Part shown: positions 18,951 to 28,875 of the stretch, piece after piece
Position numbering within the stretch: the first letter of the stretch is position 1
Layout of the letters: each line of letters begins with the position of its first letter
Assembly: GCA_944363505.1 (NCBI GenBank)
Contig: CALVUD010000002.1
Coordinates: forward strand, 292,536-356,535
DNA from: an uncultured Clostridia bacterium
Lineage (GTDB): Bacteria > Bacillota > Clostridia > Christensenellales > DTU072
Length of the DNA stretch: 64,000 nt
Direction of reading: 5' to 3'
Program-made: the position numbers and the translations under genes
The notes under the pieces: generated by a model
Told to the model about the DNA's origin: nothing
The model's input: the letters and a program-made list of their open reading frames with translations, nothing else
Database searches by the model: none

Positions 18951-19396
18951 TCGACTTTTGCCTCCATTCTTACCGAAACCTCCTCGTCCAAAATGGCGTG
19001 TACGGACAAAACGATCGTATATTTTCCGGGCGTAACGGGGGTCGGGAAAAATCCCGGCGACGCATATTCGCCCGTGATTTCGAATAAGTTATCGGGCGAA
19101 TGTCTGTGCGCCGTTCCCACGACCGCGCCGTCTTTTTCCAAAGACAAAGTTATATGATTGTTCAAAGGCAGCGTCCCGAGGACAGCTGCCTTTTCGATTT
19201 TTTCGTCGGACGGATACGCGCGGAGAAAAGCCTCGTAAGCCAGATTCTCGGCGTCGGCGCCGCAATAACGCTTAGGGGCGTAAGAGTACGCGATAACCAG
19301 TTTCTCTCCCCCCTCTTTTATTTCGAATCCGAACGGAATATGGGTGTGCAAAGCGCGTTTGGGCACGATCGTCTCCGTTTTGAATACCGTACGCAT
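18947..19396 (-). CDS. Stand-alone beta-domain, partner of PHP protein
   Basis: A 149-residue all-beta protein. Its elements 'HIPFGFEIKEGGEKLVIAYSY' (trimmed), 'ASPGFFPTPVTPGKYTIVLS' and a final 'VSVRMEAKVE' recall the N-terminal beta-domain found in single-chain bacterial PHP proteins, where a 'pGplpaGtW.v.lg.y' element precedes the PHP domain. Here the domain is a separate gene whose stop overlaps the PHP start by 4 bp. The start overlaps the GH20 stop by one base (TAATG), indicating tight translational coupling. The function is inferred to be structural or substrate-positioning; this is a pattern-based call. Confidence 0.6.
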   Translation of the reverse strand: MRTVFKTETIVPKRALHTHIPFGFEIKEGGEKLVIAYSYAPKRYCGADAENLAYEAFLRAYPSDEKIEKAAVLGTLPLNNHITLSLEKDGAVVGTAHRHSPDNLFEITGEYASPGFFPTPVTPGKYTIVLSVHAILDEEVSVRMEAKVE

Positions 19397-21021
19397 TAAA
19401 ATCTGTACCTTCTCCTCTTTTGAACGATAAGCGCGCGGTTATATTCGATATGCGCGTTTCTCTTTACGAAAGTTCGGCAAATTTTCGCGCGTTTTAAAGG
19501 GTTTTTCATATTCATCATGGACGGCGGACAGTACCCGATATTCATCTTGTCCAGAATCGGCAGATACTTGTTCAGTCTTTGACGGAAATCCTTGTAATCC
19601 CTGAGCTCGGTTTTTGTCCACGCCACTTCGCTCAGAGCCTGCATCCTGGGATAAAGCTGATAGTTTATGCGTTCGTCCGTGGAAATCCACTCCGACCAAA
19701 GAGTGCCTTCGACGCCCAAAATGCCTTCGGTATCGGAATTGAGACCGTATTTTTCGGGAGTAAAATTATAAGTGCGTTTCAACGGGTTCTGCGCGTAAGG
19801 CATGTCGAAATAGAATGCCTGATGCTTGGCGATGATGACGTTTCTGCCGTACATCAGATAGTTTTCGACGTTCGGATCGCGTTGCGGCGTCCAGTATTCG
19901 GCGATCACGCCGTTGTCCAGGGTGCGCGCTTTCAGTATTTCGTTCCAGCCTATCATCCGTTTTCCTTTGCGTTGCAGATAAACGGCTACCTTGTTGTTGA
20001 AATATCCCTGAAGCTCCTCTTCGTCCTTCAAACCCTTTTCCTTGATGACCGCCTGACAATGCGGGCACTTTTTCCACTCCTTTTTCGGCGCTTCGTCGCC
20101 CCCGATATGGAAGTACGGCGCCGGGAACAATACGCTGAGTTCGTCGATGACATCGTAAATAAATCTATAAGTAAATTCTTTCCCGGCGCACGCTATCACG
20201 TCGCCGATACCGTTGGTTTCGGGCGTTGCTCCGTGAATTATCGGGACGTCCATTTTTACGTTTGCGCAACTGAGTTCGGGATACGCCGCGATCGCCGCGC
20301 CGAGATGCGCGGGCATATCTATTTCCGGCACTATCATTATGTTGCGTCTCGTCGCGTAGGCAACTATTTCGCTGATCTCTTTTTGCGTATAAAAGCCTTC
20401 GTGTTCCGTCCAGTCGATCGACTTGTTGCCCCACGCCATGTGCTGAGAACCGCGTCTATGGGATCCTATCTCTGTTAATTTGGGATACTTTTTTATCTCT
20501 ATACGCCAACCTTCGTTGTCGGTCAGATGCCAGTGCAGAACGTTTAATTTATTGAACGCCATCATGTCCAGAAGCGATTTTACGGTTTCGGGACCGTGAA
20601 AGTATCTGGCGTCGTCGAAAAGAAGTCCGCGGTACTGATACAATGGTTCGTCTTTTATGTACAGCGCATGCATGGAAAGCATTTGCGGGTTGTCCAACAG
20701 TTCCGTCAGCGTCAGCTGTCTGAAACTCTGCACCGCGTAAAACGCGCCCGCTATCGACGACGCGGTTACGGTCAATTGCTCGGTGCCGGCCTCCATCGTA
20801 TACCCTTCCTGCGGGATATGTTTATCCACCAAAAACCTTATCGAAGCCTGTTTGGTGGCGACAACCTGCAAACGGAATCCGCACGCCTTTTCGACCGCCT
20901 CAAGGAGTCTGTCCCGCGCGTAAGTCAGCCTGGAATCGGCATAGACGGTCGAGTCGCGCGTTACGGTGAACTCTCCCAGTCTTTCCTCGACGTATGCGGG
21001 CTTCGGAATCAAGTTAATCAT
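19396..21021 (-). CDS. GH20 beta-N-acetylhexosaminidase
   Basis: A 541-residue glycoside hydrolase family 20 enzyme. The N-terminal GH20b-type domain (about 1-125, 'IPKPAYVEERLGEF') precedes the TIM barrel with 'YRGLLFDDARYF', 'LNVLHWHLTDNEGWRIEI' and the catalytic pair 'HIGGDEAPK' (Asp-Glu near residues 315-316), which works by substrate-assisted catalysis on terminal GlcNAc or GalNAc. It lacks a signal peptide, so it should act on imported oligosaccharides. It follows citrate synthase by 27 bp. The C-terminal tail is Arg/Lys-rich. Confidence 0.92.
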   Translation of the reverse strand: MINLIPKPAYVEERLGEFTVTRDSTVYADSRLTYARDRLLEAVEKACGFRLQVVATKQASIRFLVDKHIPQEGYTMEAGTEQLTVTASSIAGAFYAVQSFRQLTLTELLDNPQMLSMHALYIKDEPLYQYRGLLFDDARYFHGPETVKSLLDMMAFNKLNVLHWHLTDNEGWRIEIKKYPKLTEIGSHRRGSQHMAWGNKSIDWTEHEGFYTQKEISEIVAYATRRNIMIVPEIDMPAHLGAAIAAYPELSCANVKMDVPIIHGATPETNGIGDVIACAGKEFTYRFIYDVIDELSVLFPAPYFHIGGDEAPKKEWKKCPHCQAVIKEKGLKDEEELQGYFNNKVAVYLQRKGKRMIGWNEILKARTLDNGVIAEYWTPQRDPNVENYLMYGRNVIIAKHQAFYFDMPYAQNPLKRTYNFTPEKYGLNSDTEGILGVEGTLWSEWISTDERINYQLYPRMQALSEVAWTKTELRDYKDFRQRLNKYLPILDKMNIGYCPPSMMNMKNPLKRAKICRTFVKRNAHIEYNRALIVQKRRRYRF

Positions 21022-21048
21022 ACGAACCTCTTATATCGTTAATTTCGT

Positions 21049-22422
21049 TTATTTTCTGTCGACCAGTCTGACGTAAGGCTGATGCTCCGCGACCGAATCG
21101 TATGCGGGACGGATGATCTTGCCGTTGTTGGACAGTTCCTCTATCCTGTGCGCGCTCCAGCCAGACATCCTTGCTATCGCGAAAATCGGGGTGAACAGTT
21201 CGACGGGTATACCCAGCATGCTGTAAATCAGACCCGAATAAAAGTCGATGTTGGCGGAAACGCCTTTATATATCCTGCGCCTCTCGGAAATGACCTGCGG
21301 CGCGATCTTTTCAATTTTGCTGTAGAAGCGGTATTCTTCTTCCAGCCCCTTTTCTATCGCAAGCGGCTTGATGAAAGATTTTAGAATTTTGGCGCGCGGA
21401 TCCGAGATCGAATAAACCGCGTGCCCCATGCCATATATCAAGCCCGATTTGTCGAACGCTTTTTTGTCCAGAATGTCGTTCAGATAGCGACGGATGCTGT
21501 CGTCGTCGTTGGGATTGACGTTCTCGCGGATATTCTGCATCATACGGATGACCTTGACGTTGGCGCCGCCGTGGCGGGGACCTTTCAAAGAACCGAGCGA
21601 AGCGGCTATCGCCGAGTAAGTATCCGTGCCGGAACTGGTAACGACGTGATCGGTAAACGTCGAGTTATTGCCGCCGCCGTGCTCCGCGTGCAGGACAAGA
21701 CACAGATCCAACAGTTTGGCTTCCAGCTGCGAGTATTCTCCGTCCGGACGGAGCATATGCAGAATACTCTCCGAAGTCGACATCGCGGTATCGGGTTTAT
21801 GTATTATCAGACTGCCGTCCTCGTGATAGTGTCTGAATACCTGATAGCCGTAAACGGCGAGCATCGGAAACTTGGCGATAAGATCCATGCATTGAAGCAA
21901 AACGTTATCTACGCCGATATCGTCGGGATTGTCGTCGTACGCGTAAAGAGTCAACACGCTCCTTTGCAAAACGTTCATCATGTCCACGGACGGGCGTTTC
22001 ATTATGACGTCGCGCAAAAATCCGGAAGGAAGCACTCTGAGCTGTGCGAGCATTCCGGAAAACTCCTCGAGCTGCGCCTTGTCGGGCAGACGACCGAAGA
22101 GCAACAAATATGTAACCTCTTCGAATCCGAAGCGTTTTTCCTTCACGAACCCGCGGACGATGTCGTCCAACAGGATACCTCTGTAATACAGCTCGCCGTG
22201 ACAAGGAACTCGTTCGCCGTTTGCGTCAGTTTTGGAAGCTATGATCTCGCTGATCTCGGTCAGTCCTACCAGCACGCCCTTGCCGTTGATGTCTCTCAAC
22301 CCGCGCTTACAGTCGCGCTGCTCGTAATACTCTTCCTTTATGACGGTAGATTTTTTGGCGACCACGCTCAATTCCTTGACGCGTTTCATTATGCCCTTTT
22401 TAGGATTTTCGGTCTTTGCCAT
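21049..22422 (-). CDS. Citrate synthase family protein
   Basis: A 457-residue citrate/2-methylcitrate synthase. The catalytic residues are visible: His in 'LHAEHGGGNNSTF' (about 240), His in 'YGMGHAVYSISDPRA' (about 320) and Asp in 'NIDFYSG' (about 400). It condenses acetyl-CoA with oxaloacetate (or propionyl-CoA equivalents), feeding glutamate synthesis. It has a N-terminal extension of about 60 residues. It is first in the operon that continues into the GH20 gene 27 bp later, which is an unusual pairing of a central-carbon enzyme with glycan catabolism. The start has a GGAGG site and a promoter lies at 22480-22508. Confidence 0.92.
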   Translation of the reverse strand: MAKTENPKKGIMKRVKELSVVAKKSTVIKEEYYEQRDCKRGLRDINGKGVLVGLTEISEIIASKTDANGERVPCHGELYYRGILLDDIVRGFVKEKRFGFEEVTYLLLFGRLPDKAQLEEFSGMLAQLRVLPSGFLRDVIMKRPSVDMMNVLQRSVLTLYAYDDNPDDIGVDNVLLQCMDLIAKFPMLAVYGYQVFRHYHEDGSLIIHKPDTAMSTSESILHMLRPDGEYSQLEAKLLDLCLVLHAEHGGGNNSTFTDHVVTSSGTDTYSAIAASLGSLKGPRHGGANVKVIRMMQNIRENVNPNDDDSIRRYLNDILDKKAFDKSGLIYGMGHAVYSISDPRAKILKSFIKPLAIEKGLEEEYRFYSKIEKIAPQVISERRRIYKGVSANIDFYSGLIYSMLGIPVELFTPIFAIARMSGWSAHRIEELSNNGKIIRPAYDSVAEHQPYVRLVDRK

Positions 22423-22479
22423 TACTGCCTCCTTTAAACGTATATAAAAGATTCCCTCCCCGTATATACATTTTAAATT

Positions 22480-22508
22480 ATTATACTACTATTAAAACGA
22501 ATTGTCAA
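22480..22508 (-). promoter_or_regulatory. Sigma-A promoter of the citrate synthase/GH20 operon
   Basis: On the minus strand a consensus TTGACA (22508-22503), a 17-bp spacer and TATAAT (22485-22480). The leader to the ATG at 22422 is about 50 nt. Confidence 0.8.
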
Positions 22509-22547
22509 ACGCGTCGTTTTATCGGCTTTAATGAAAGACCGTACCAT

Positions 22548-22583
22548 ACAGGAAGCCGCGCCCTGCGGGACGCGGCTTCCTGT
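22548..22583. terminator. Strong hairpin after the GLUG gene
   Basis: A 13-bp perfect stem, ACAGGAAGCCGCG/CGCGGCTTCCTGT, extended inward by CCC/GGG, lies 54 bp past the stop at 22637. There is no good T-run on either strand, so termination efficiency is uncertain. A second smaller hairpin, CGGTAG-TTCAAG-CTACCG, sits at 22609-22626. Confidence 0.5.
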
Positions 22584-22636
22584 GCTCGGGTGTTCGATTA
22601 TGCGAAATCGGTAGTTCAAGCTACCGAATATCGTCG

Positions 22637-25600
22637 TTATTCGTCGTGATATTGTATGAAACGTGCGTTGCGGCGGCGTTTGAGGACAACAGCAATAACC
22701 ACAATCAGGACTATCACCAGTACGGCTGCGCCGATCGCTATATACAGTATGTATCCGCCGGCGTCCTCGGGAACCGATTCCGCAAGCAACAGATACGCCG
22801 CGTCGGTGGCTTTCAGAGTAACGGTGCCGTCCTCGTTATAGAGCGCGCCGTCTATCGGGAGGATCTCGCCCGAGTTGGTAACGACCAGATACTGGAGCGT
22901 ATCCGCCGACGCGCCCTCGGGAACCGAAAGCCTGATCGTTATCTCGTCGGCATTTACGTATCCATCCCGTCCCGTATAGATGATTTTGTAAACGCTCTTC
23001 AACTGTTTGTCGGAAAGAATGTTGTATGCGCCTTTAATGCCCTGATAAAGCTTGTCGGCATTACCCTCGGAAACGTTTTCCGCAAGGCTTAATGCGACGC
23101 TGACGTTTGCGGGGAATTTGCCCGTGAATACGGCGCCCGATTCCTCATCGACCAATTCGGAACGGTATATGATAATTGACGAAGAAACGTAATCGAACGT
23201 GTAATTGTCAGCGCGTGCGCCCGAAGCCCTTAGCGTATATTCGCCAGGCGCCGAAATCAAGGTAAACGTGGCTTCTCTCGTCAGCACGTCTTTTCCTTCG
23301 CCCGCCACGAAACCGCTGTAGACCAGCCGAACGTCTATTTCTTCGCCTTCGGTATAGATGTACTGTTCTTTTTCGAACGAGACGGTAACAACTGCGGCTT
23401 CCACGGTAACCTTTACGGAATCTGCGCCGCCAAACGCATAGTTTTTATTGCCGAGCGACGCCGTTACGGTATAGGCGCCCGCATTGATCCTGTCGCCCGT
23501 ATATTCGAGCGTGAGATCAAGTTCGTCTCCCTCGTCAGCGCCGCTTACCGTATAGGTCATATCGGGCGTTGACTCACCCGAATATGTGTAAGTCAGGGCA
23601 CCGGTAAAGTTCAGCGAAAGCGTTTTGGGTATAACGCCGACTTCCACGTCGAATTCCGCTCGCGCATAGTTCTGATTCAAAGGAGTAAACGCCGCCGGGA
23701 ACCGAAGAACTGCCGAGTCCTTGAAATCCGCGACAAATTCCTCCGTCCATTCGAATATGCCGTCTATGATCTCGCCCGAAGCGTTTTCGGCGCGTACATA
23801 TGCCGAAATATCGACGTCGAGGGCGCTCTTGGCTGCGACTTCCGGCGTTGATAGCTGCGTAACGACCGGAACGGCTTTCAATATCCTCAGATATGCGTTA
23901 TAGCTCGCGTCCTGCTCGTAATAATAATTGCCGTCCGCGGGTACGCCCGAAACGAATACGTTGTAATAATAGTATATCGGATTTCCCGAAGCATCCACGG
24001 CGTCCTCGCCCTCGTCGCGGGTAACGGCGACAGAGATCCCCAGCGATTCCGTAGTATCCTCGCCGACCAGTCCTCTGAGTTCCCATTCGGGTTCGGGATC
24101 GGCTTCTCCGAAATACTTTTCGGCATTTTCCAAATAAACGCTGAGCCGCGCGGGGGTAACCGTGTAAACGTAATCGCCGTCCACGAACGAAACGTCGTAA
24201 TAAGGATTTTCCGCCGTAATGCTTCCCGTCGTAATCGGATATTCGCCGACGGGATAATAACCCGCGACGGTTTCTCCCGTTATCGAAAGCGCGCCCGACA
24301 AAGCTACGTCTTGCGCGAGAACGGGTTCGCCGTCGACAATTTCGTAAACCTCGTAGCCGATTTCGGCTATATCCTCGCCGTAAGCCGAAACGGCGGTCTC
24401 AACGTCGGGAAGTATCAGTACCGCGCGCTTTATGACCGTAAGCGTTGCAGCTTCGCCCGAAACGCTTACCGCAAAACATTCCGAATAAACGGTGCCCGCC
24501 TCCAAAGAAACCGGGTAGTAGCCGGGAACGGGACAGACGGGATCCTCCGCCGAGACCGTGGGAGTGAGCGTAACGCCGAGCTGTTCGTAGCTAATCCGTT
24601 CATCCCCGTCGGCGTCCGTTACGGTGTATTTGAAGACTATCGGCATGCCGTATTTTACGGTAACGTCGTCTATCGAAAGGTTGACGTTGCGTCTGACGAC
24701 CTCGAACTCGCAGACCACGCTGTCGGATTCAAAATAATTCTCGTTGCCCGCGGCTTTAAAAATCACCCTGACCGTTCCCGTGCCGAATACTGTCAGCACA
24801 CCGTCCGTAACGGACGCCATGTCCTCGCTGACGTCGCCGTCAAAAGCGTAGATCGCCTCGAAAACATAGTTTTCGGTTTCCGCCGAGGAGGAGAAATATT
24901 CGCTTAAATCGAATTTCGCGCCCGCCGTCGCAACGGAATATGCCGTCGAAACACGGTCGCCCGACAAAAGCCCGACCGTCTGTACGGCGCGCAAAATTTC
25001 GAATTCGCAGACTTTCACGGTATAATTTTTTAGACGAGGATAATCCTGCGCGGCGCTATCAAGGTTTATTACCGCTTTGTATAAGCCCGCATCAAGGATC
25101 GAGTCGACCCGATTGTCGGCAAAATCGAACACGGTCAGATAATCTTTCAGATTATCGAAAGAATCCGTACCCAGTCCTTTTGCGGACGCGGAGATTACGG
25201 ATAAGGCTTTTCCCGTATAAACGTTGCCGTCCGTAACGAAGTCCAGCTCTATTTCGAGCGGGCTGACGGTAAACGTCAGTTCTTTTACGCCGTCGGACTG
25301 AACGCTGCGCTTCAGATAGATTTCATAGCAGTCGTTAAGCGCCGCCGCGGAACTCTTTAAAGCGACGGTAAGCGTGTATTCGCCGGCGTCGCCCGCCGTT
25401 ATCCCGTTCAAAGGCTCGAACAGATAAACCAGATCGGAATTGGTCACGGGATATGCGGAAACGCTGTTGGAAATATTGATCTTGCCCATTTCTCCCGCGG
25501 AAGGTGCCGCACCGTTATATACGCTTGTCAGCGATCCGGGCACCACATACACGGGACGTTTTTCCACCACTCCGACGCTTCCCGAATAGTTATCGGGCGC

Positions 25601-28348
25601 GGCATAGTTGTTTGAGGAATTACCTATCAGAACGAATACGAATGTAACAGGTTTTGCGGTTCCGACGCTGAGTTCTATATCGTTGAAGGTTACGTCGGCA
25701 AATACTTTGACGTCGTCGCCCGTAACGAGTCCGGAAATATCCTCTGAGCGTATCGAGATACGTACCTTGCCTTCGTCGCCCCAATATACGGACGGCACCG
25801 TGCTGTCCGCGGAAGCCGTATAAGCAAGCGTTTTTTTGTTGATCTTGAAAAGACTTTGTACGGAACCGACTCTGATACCGTATGCGTTGTAATATGCCAC
25901 CGTAACCGCATAATAGGAATCCGACGCGTTTACGGGCGCGCTTTCGCCGTATAACGTGGGGTTGCTTTCGGTACCGTAAAAGTATCTGATTCTGAAACCG
26001 TCGGGACAGGCATACGCCTCCGAAGTATATTCGGCGGGTATGCCGTCGTATATTTTTTGCAGCGTTTCATTGTTGTTCTTCGTCAAGGAATTCAGGTTTA
26101 CTTTGATTTCGGAAACGTTTTCACGCATCTTGAAAATAAAACTGAGGATATGGTTTACGGCATCGTACCTGTACGGAGTGCCGGTAACCGTACCCGAGAC
26201 TTCCTGACCCAGAGCGTCGGTGGTTTTTACGGATTCGACGTAAAAGTTGTTGTTCGCCCTCTTGTCGGAATGAAGTCCGGCAACGGACAGAGTAACTTCC
26301 TGTCCCGCATAGAATGTTTCGCCGCTGAGTGTGGCGGTAATATACTGAGAAGCCGTGGAATCCGCAGCAATCAATGCAGTGCTCACTGTGCGGGTGAATC
26401 TGAGATAAATCGTTTCCCTGTTCGCGGACGCGGCGGGAGTATATTCGCCCTTACCCACAACGCTTTCGTCGACGCGCCTGAATTCGGAATCGGTCATAGA
26501 ACTGCCCTGCGGCATTACGGCGGTGAAAGTAAACGCATAAGCGTCTTCGCCCGCAAAAGAAAACTCGGCCGCGTTCTCGTCGTCGGCAACTAAACCCGAA
26601 CCGAATTCGGAAGTTATGTACAAATATTTCGCGCCGCCGCGCATAGCGGGGGCGAAATACCAAATATTCGTTCTGGGCGAAGGCGCCGTTCCCTCGGTTA
26701 TACCTATTACCGGATATAACGTGGCGGAAGGTACCGTAGTTGCCGAAACCATCTCGACGTCCAAAAACACGTTTTCGACGCTGCCGCCGTTCTGGCTGCC
26801 TACCAGTCCGCCGCCGTAACCGGTAGCGGTCACCTTGCCGTCCGTAACGAAAATATTGCGGTAAACGGCGTTCAGCGATCTGCCCGCAACAATTCCGACA
26901 TAGTTTACGCCCGTAACCGACGGCGCGCTGAGCGCGAGATTGGTAACGGTTGCTCCGTTAAGATATCCGAAAAGACCGGCGTTGTCGGGTTCTCCCGCAA
27001 CCGTGTCTATCGTCAGATTGTATATGACGCGGCTTCCTCCGTCGAAATTGCCCATGAACGCCACCGCATCGTTCACGCTGCCTATCGGAGTGAACTCGGA
27101 GGTCATATGAATATCGGCGGAAACCCGAAAATATTTGCCCGCGAAAGTTCTGGCATACGTATTGACGACGTAGGACAAATTCCTGAGATGAGTTTCGTTT
27201 TCGATCAGGTACGGATTGGACTGCGTGCCCCACTGTCTGAAATCCGTGTCCGCGCCGATACCGAACATCCTTACGGTTATCGCCTCGGCAAGATAAGAAT
27301 CCCTGCCGTATATGTCGCTTTCGATATTGTTTTCGGTTTCAAAAAAGGCTTTCAGCAGCGGAGCGGCGTACCCGGTATCGTTGTTGAGCGTGAATACCGA
27401 CGGGCGCGTCCAGTATGCCGCCGCAGAAGTGCTGAACATCACGGAAATGCTGTTCGACTCCATTTCTTTGCCGCTGAGTCCGCGCACATTGTTGGAAGCC
27501 ACGACGTCTTCGCCCGTGGATTCGTTGCCTATGGCTTTAAATACCGGTTCCGAAACGGTATTGTAGTATGAATTGGTTATGGCGGAACCGTTCCCCGTAA
27601 CCGCGCCGACATGACTCGCCGTGCCGCCGAGAGAGGTCATTTCCACGTCTACCTGAGCGTAACAGTATCTGATCAAACCGGAATTGTTGCCGCTGACGCC
27701 GCCCAAATACGAATCCGCGATACTGGCGGAGGCGCTGCCCTTTGCAAACGAGTTGGCTATAACGCCCGCATTCTCGCCGACAAGACCGCCCACGTACATT
27801 TCTCCCCCGACGCTTCCGTCAAAGAAGCATTCGGAAACGTTGCCTGCGTTGTATCCGGCGAGTCCGCCGGTATATCTGAGTCCGTTAACGCTTCCGCCGG
27901 AAATTCCCACGCGGGTTACCGCACCGGAAGCGCCTATGTATCCGAATAGACCCGTATAATCGCCGCCTCCGACGGAAAGACCGCTTAAGATAACGCCGTT
28001 GCCGTCGAAATTCCCGTTGAACGGAAACTGAGCGGTACCTATGGGCGTAAAAGTACCTTCGCATTCCAGAACTTTTTCGTTGCCGGAAATTTCTATCCTG
28101 TAATATGCCGAAGCGAATTTGCCCGAGGTTTCCGCATTGTTGACCGCGACGGCGAGAGCTTTCAGATCGTCAGCCGTGCGAATGACGTAAGGGTACGCCT
28201 CGGTCCCCTGGCCGCTAGGATTGAAGTCCGCCGCAAATGCGGTGCTTCCGTTTTTTGCGGAAAGCGAACAGCATACCGAAGCCGTCGCCAAGGCGACAGC
28301 CAGTAAAACCACAAAAACAAAAAGAATGCGCCGTGCGTTTGTTGCCAT
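22637..28348 (-). CDS. Secreted GLUG/MBG surface protein with C-terminal anchor
   Basis: A 1903-residue protein. The ATG at 28348 has an AAGGA site and lies below a promoter that overlaps a longer upstream frame, so the longer start is rejected. A signal peptide ends near residue 40 ('AFAA' then DF). Residues about 50-260 and 375-545 contain GLUG-type repeats ('YTGGLAGYNAGNVSECFFDG', 'YVGGLVGENAGVIANSF'). The middle and C-terminal thirds carry many Ig/MBG-like modules ('YTYSGESTPDMTYTVSGADE'). Near residue 1865 is a transmembrane helix followed by KRRR, with no LPXTG motif. It is inferred to project from the cell surface as an adhesin or scaffold. The ligand is unknown. Confidence 0.85.
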   Translation of the reverse strand: MATNARRILFVFVVLLAVALATASVCCSLSAKNGSTAFAADFNPSGQGTEAYPYVIRTADDLKALAVAVNNAETSGKFASAYYRIEISGNEKVLECEGTFTPIGTAQFPFNGNFDGNGVILSGLSVGGGDYTGLFGYIGASGAVTRVGISGGSVNGLRYTGGLAGYNAGNVSECFFDGSVGGEMYVGGLVGENAGVIANSFAKGSASASIADSYLGGVSGNNSGLIRYCYAQVDVEMTSLGGTASHVGAVTGNGSAITNSYYNTVSEPVFKAIGNESTGEDVVASNNVRGLSGKEMESNSISVMFSTSAAAYWTRPSVFTLNNDTGYAAPLLKAFFETENNIESDIYGRDSYLAEAITVRMFGIGADTDFRQWGTQSNPYLIENETHLRNLSYVVNTYARTFAGKYFRVSADIHMTSEFTPIGSVNDAVAFMGNFDGGSRVIYNLTIDTVAGEPDNAGLFGYLNGATVTNLALSAPSVTGVNYVGIVAGRSLNAVYRNIFVTDGKVTATGYGGGLVGSQNGGSVENVFLDVEMVSATTVPSATLYPVIGITEGTAPSPRTNIWYFAPAMRGGAKYLYITSEFGSGLVADDENAAEFSFAGEDAYAFTFTAVMPQGSSMTDSEFRRVDESVVGKGEYTPAASANRETIYLRFTRTVSTALIAADSTASQYITATLSGETFYAGQEVTLSVAGLHSDKRANNNFYVESVKTTDALGQEVSGTVTGTPYRYDAVNHILSFIFKMRENVSEIKVNLNSLTKNNNETLQKIYDGIPAEYTSEAYACPDGFRIRYFYGTESNPTLYGESAPVNASDSYYAVTVAYYNAYGIRVGSVQSLFKINKKTLAYTASADSTVPSVYWGDEGKVRISIRSEDISGLVTGDDVKVFADVTFNDIELSVGTAKPVTFVFVLIGNSSNNYAAPDNYSGSVGVVEKRPVYVVPGSLTSVYNGAAPSAGEMGKINISNSVSAYPVTNSDLVYLFEPLNGITAGDAGEYTLTVALKSSAAALNDCYEIYLKRSVQSDGVKELTFTVSPLEIELDFVTDGNVYTGKALSVISASAKGLGTDSFDNLKDYLTVFDFADNRVDSILDAGLYKAVINLDSAAQDYPRLKNYTVKVCEFEILRAVQTVGLLSGDRVSTAYSVATAGAKFDLSEYFSSSAETENYVFEAIYAFDGDVSEDMASVTDGVLTVFGTGTVRVIFKAAGNENYFESDSVVCEFEVVRRNVNLSIDDVTVKYGMPIVFKYTVTDADGDERISYEQLGVTLTPTVSAEDPVCPVPGYYPVSLEAGTVYSECFAVSVSGEAATLTVIKRAVLILPDVETAVSAYGEDIAEIGYEVYEIVDGEPVLAQDVALSGALSITGETVAGYYPVGEYPITTGSITAENPYYDVSFVDGDYVYTVTPARLSVYLENAEKYFGEADPEPEWELRGLVGEDTTESLGISVAVTRDEGEDAVDASGNPIYYYYNVFVSGVPADGNYYYEQDASYNAYLRILKAVPVVTQLSTPEVAAKSALDVDISAYVRAENASGEIIDGIFEWTEEFVADFKDSAVLRFPAAFTPLNQNYARAEFDVEVGVIPKTLSLNFTGALTYTYSGESTPDMTYTVSGADEGDELDLTLEYTGDRINAGAYTVTASLGNKNYAFGGADSVKVTVEAAVVTVSFEKEQYIYTEGEEIDVRLVYSGFVAGEGKDVLTREATFTLISAPGEYTLRASGARADNYTFDYVSSSIIIYRSELVDEESGAVFTGKFPANVSVALSLAENVSEGNADKLYQGIKGAYNILSDKQLKSVYKIIYTGRDGYVNADEITIRLSVPEGASADTLQYLVVTNSGEILPIDGALYNEDGTVTLKATDAAYLLLAESVPEDAGGYILYIAIGAAVLVIVLIVVIAVVLKRRRNARFIQYHDE

Positions 28349-28385
28349 AAGTTTCCTTCGCCCCGACGGGCATTTACTGTCTAAA

Positions 28386-28414
28386 ATTTTAGCATATTTA
28401 TATAATAAAAGCAA
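28386..28414 (-). promoter_or_regulatory. Promoter of the GLUG/MBG gene
   Basis: On the minus strand TTGCTT (28414-28409), 17 bp, TAAAAT (28391-28386), with a TGC just before the -10 (extended -10 type). It lies 38 bp above the ATG at 28348. Confidence 0.6.
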
Positions 28415-28636
28415 TACCCTTTTGCATTAATTTGTGATTTGTCAATCGTTTTTTAGTAACTTTTCCAAAATTTCTAAAAATTTTTTGGGTACTGCTGTTT
28501 TGGGCGTGAAAATAGCCCCCTCTCGGGAGCCTGACCCCGTAGATGACTTCGCAATATCCCCGTTTCAAGAGCGAACGGGCAGCAAGAAACTCTCCTACCC
28601 GTCCTGTGCAGGAGCTTTATACTCTCCATGTGAGCT

Positions 28637-28875
28637 CTATGCGGCTTTCTGCTTGATAAACCGCACGCGCGGGGTGTCCGTTTGTCCTGCTTTCAGAATA
28701 GCCATGAGCTCGGCTCTCTTTTGCAGCGGCGTAAACCACACTCGTTTTCCCTCGCTGTTCCTCAATGAGGAGTGCGGGCGGTTGTTGTACCGGATGTTCC
28801 ATTCTGCCATTTTCTCTTTGAGCTCATCGTATGTCTCAAAGGTCAAAGTCTTGTAAAAGTTCTCCTGTAAATCGT
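28637..28875 (-). pseudogene. C-terminal fragment of a DDE integrase-core transposase
   Basis: Only the tail of a transposase remains: 'LTFETYDELKEKMAEWNIRY' followed by NNRPHSSLRN, then 'VWFTPLQKRAEL', as at the end of IS3/IS481-type integrase cores. The upstream part of this frame is not transposase-like because it joins the terminase fragment near 28860-28875. No start, DDE motif or inverted repeats were found. The sequence from here to the promoter at 28409 (about 220 bp) shows no gene. Confidence 0.65.

Noticed and set aside
22637..28348. Sortase-anchored protein
   Set aside because: The C-terminus has a membrane helix and basic tail but no LPXTG-like motif.
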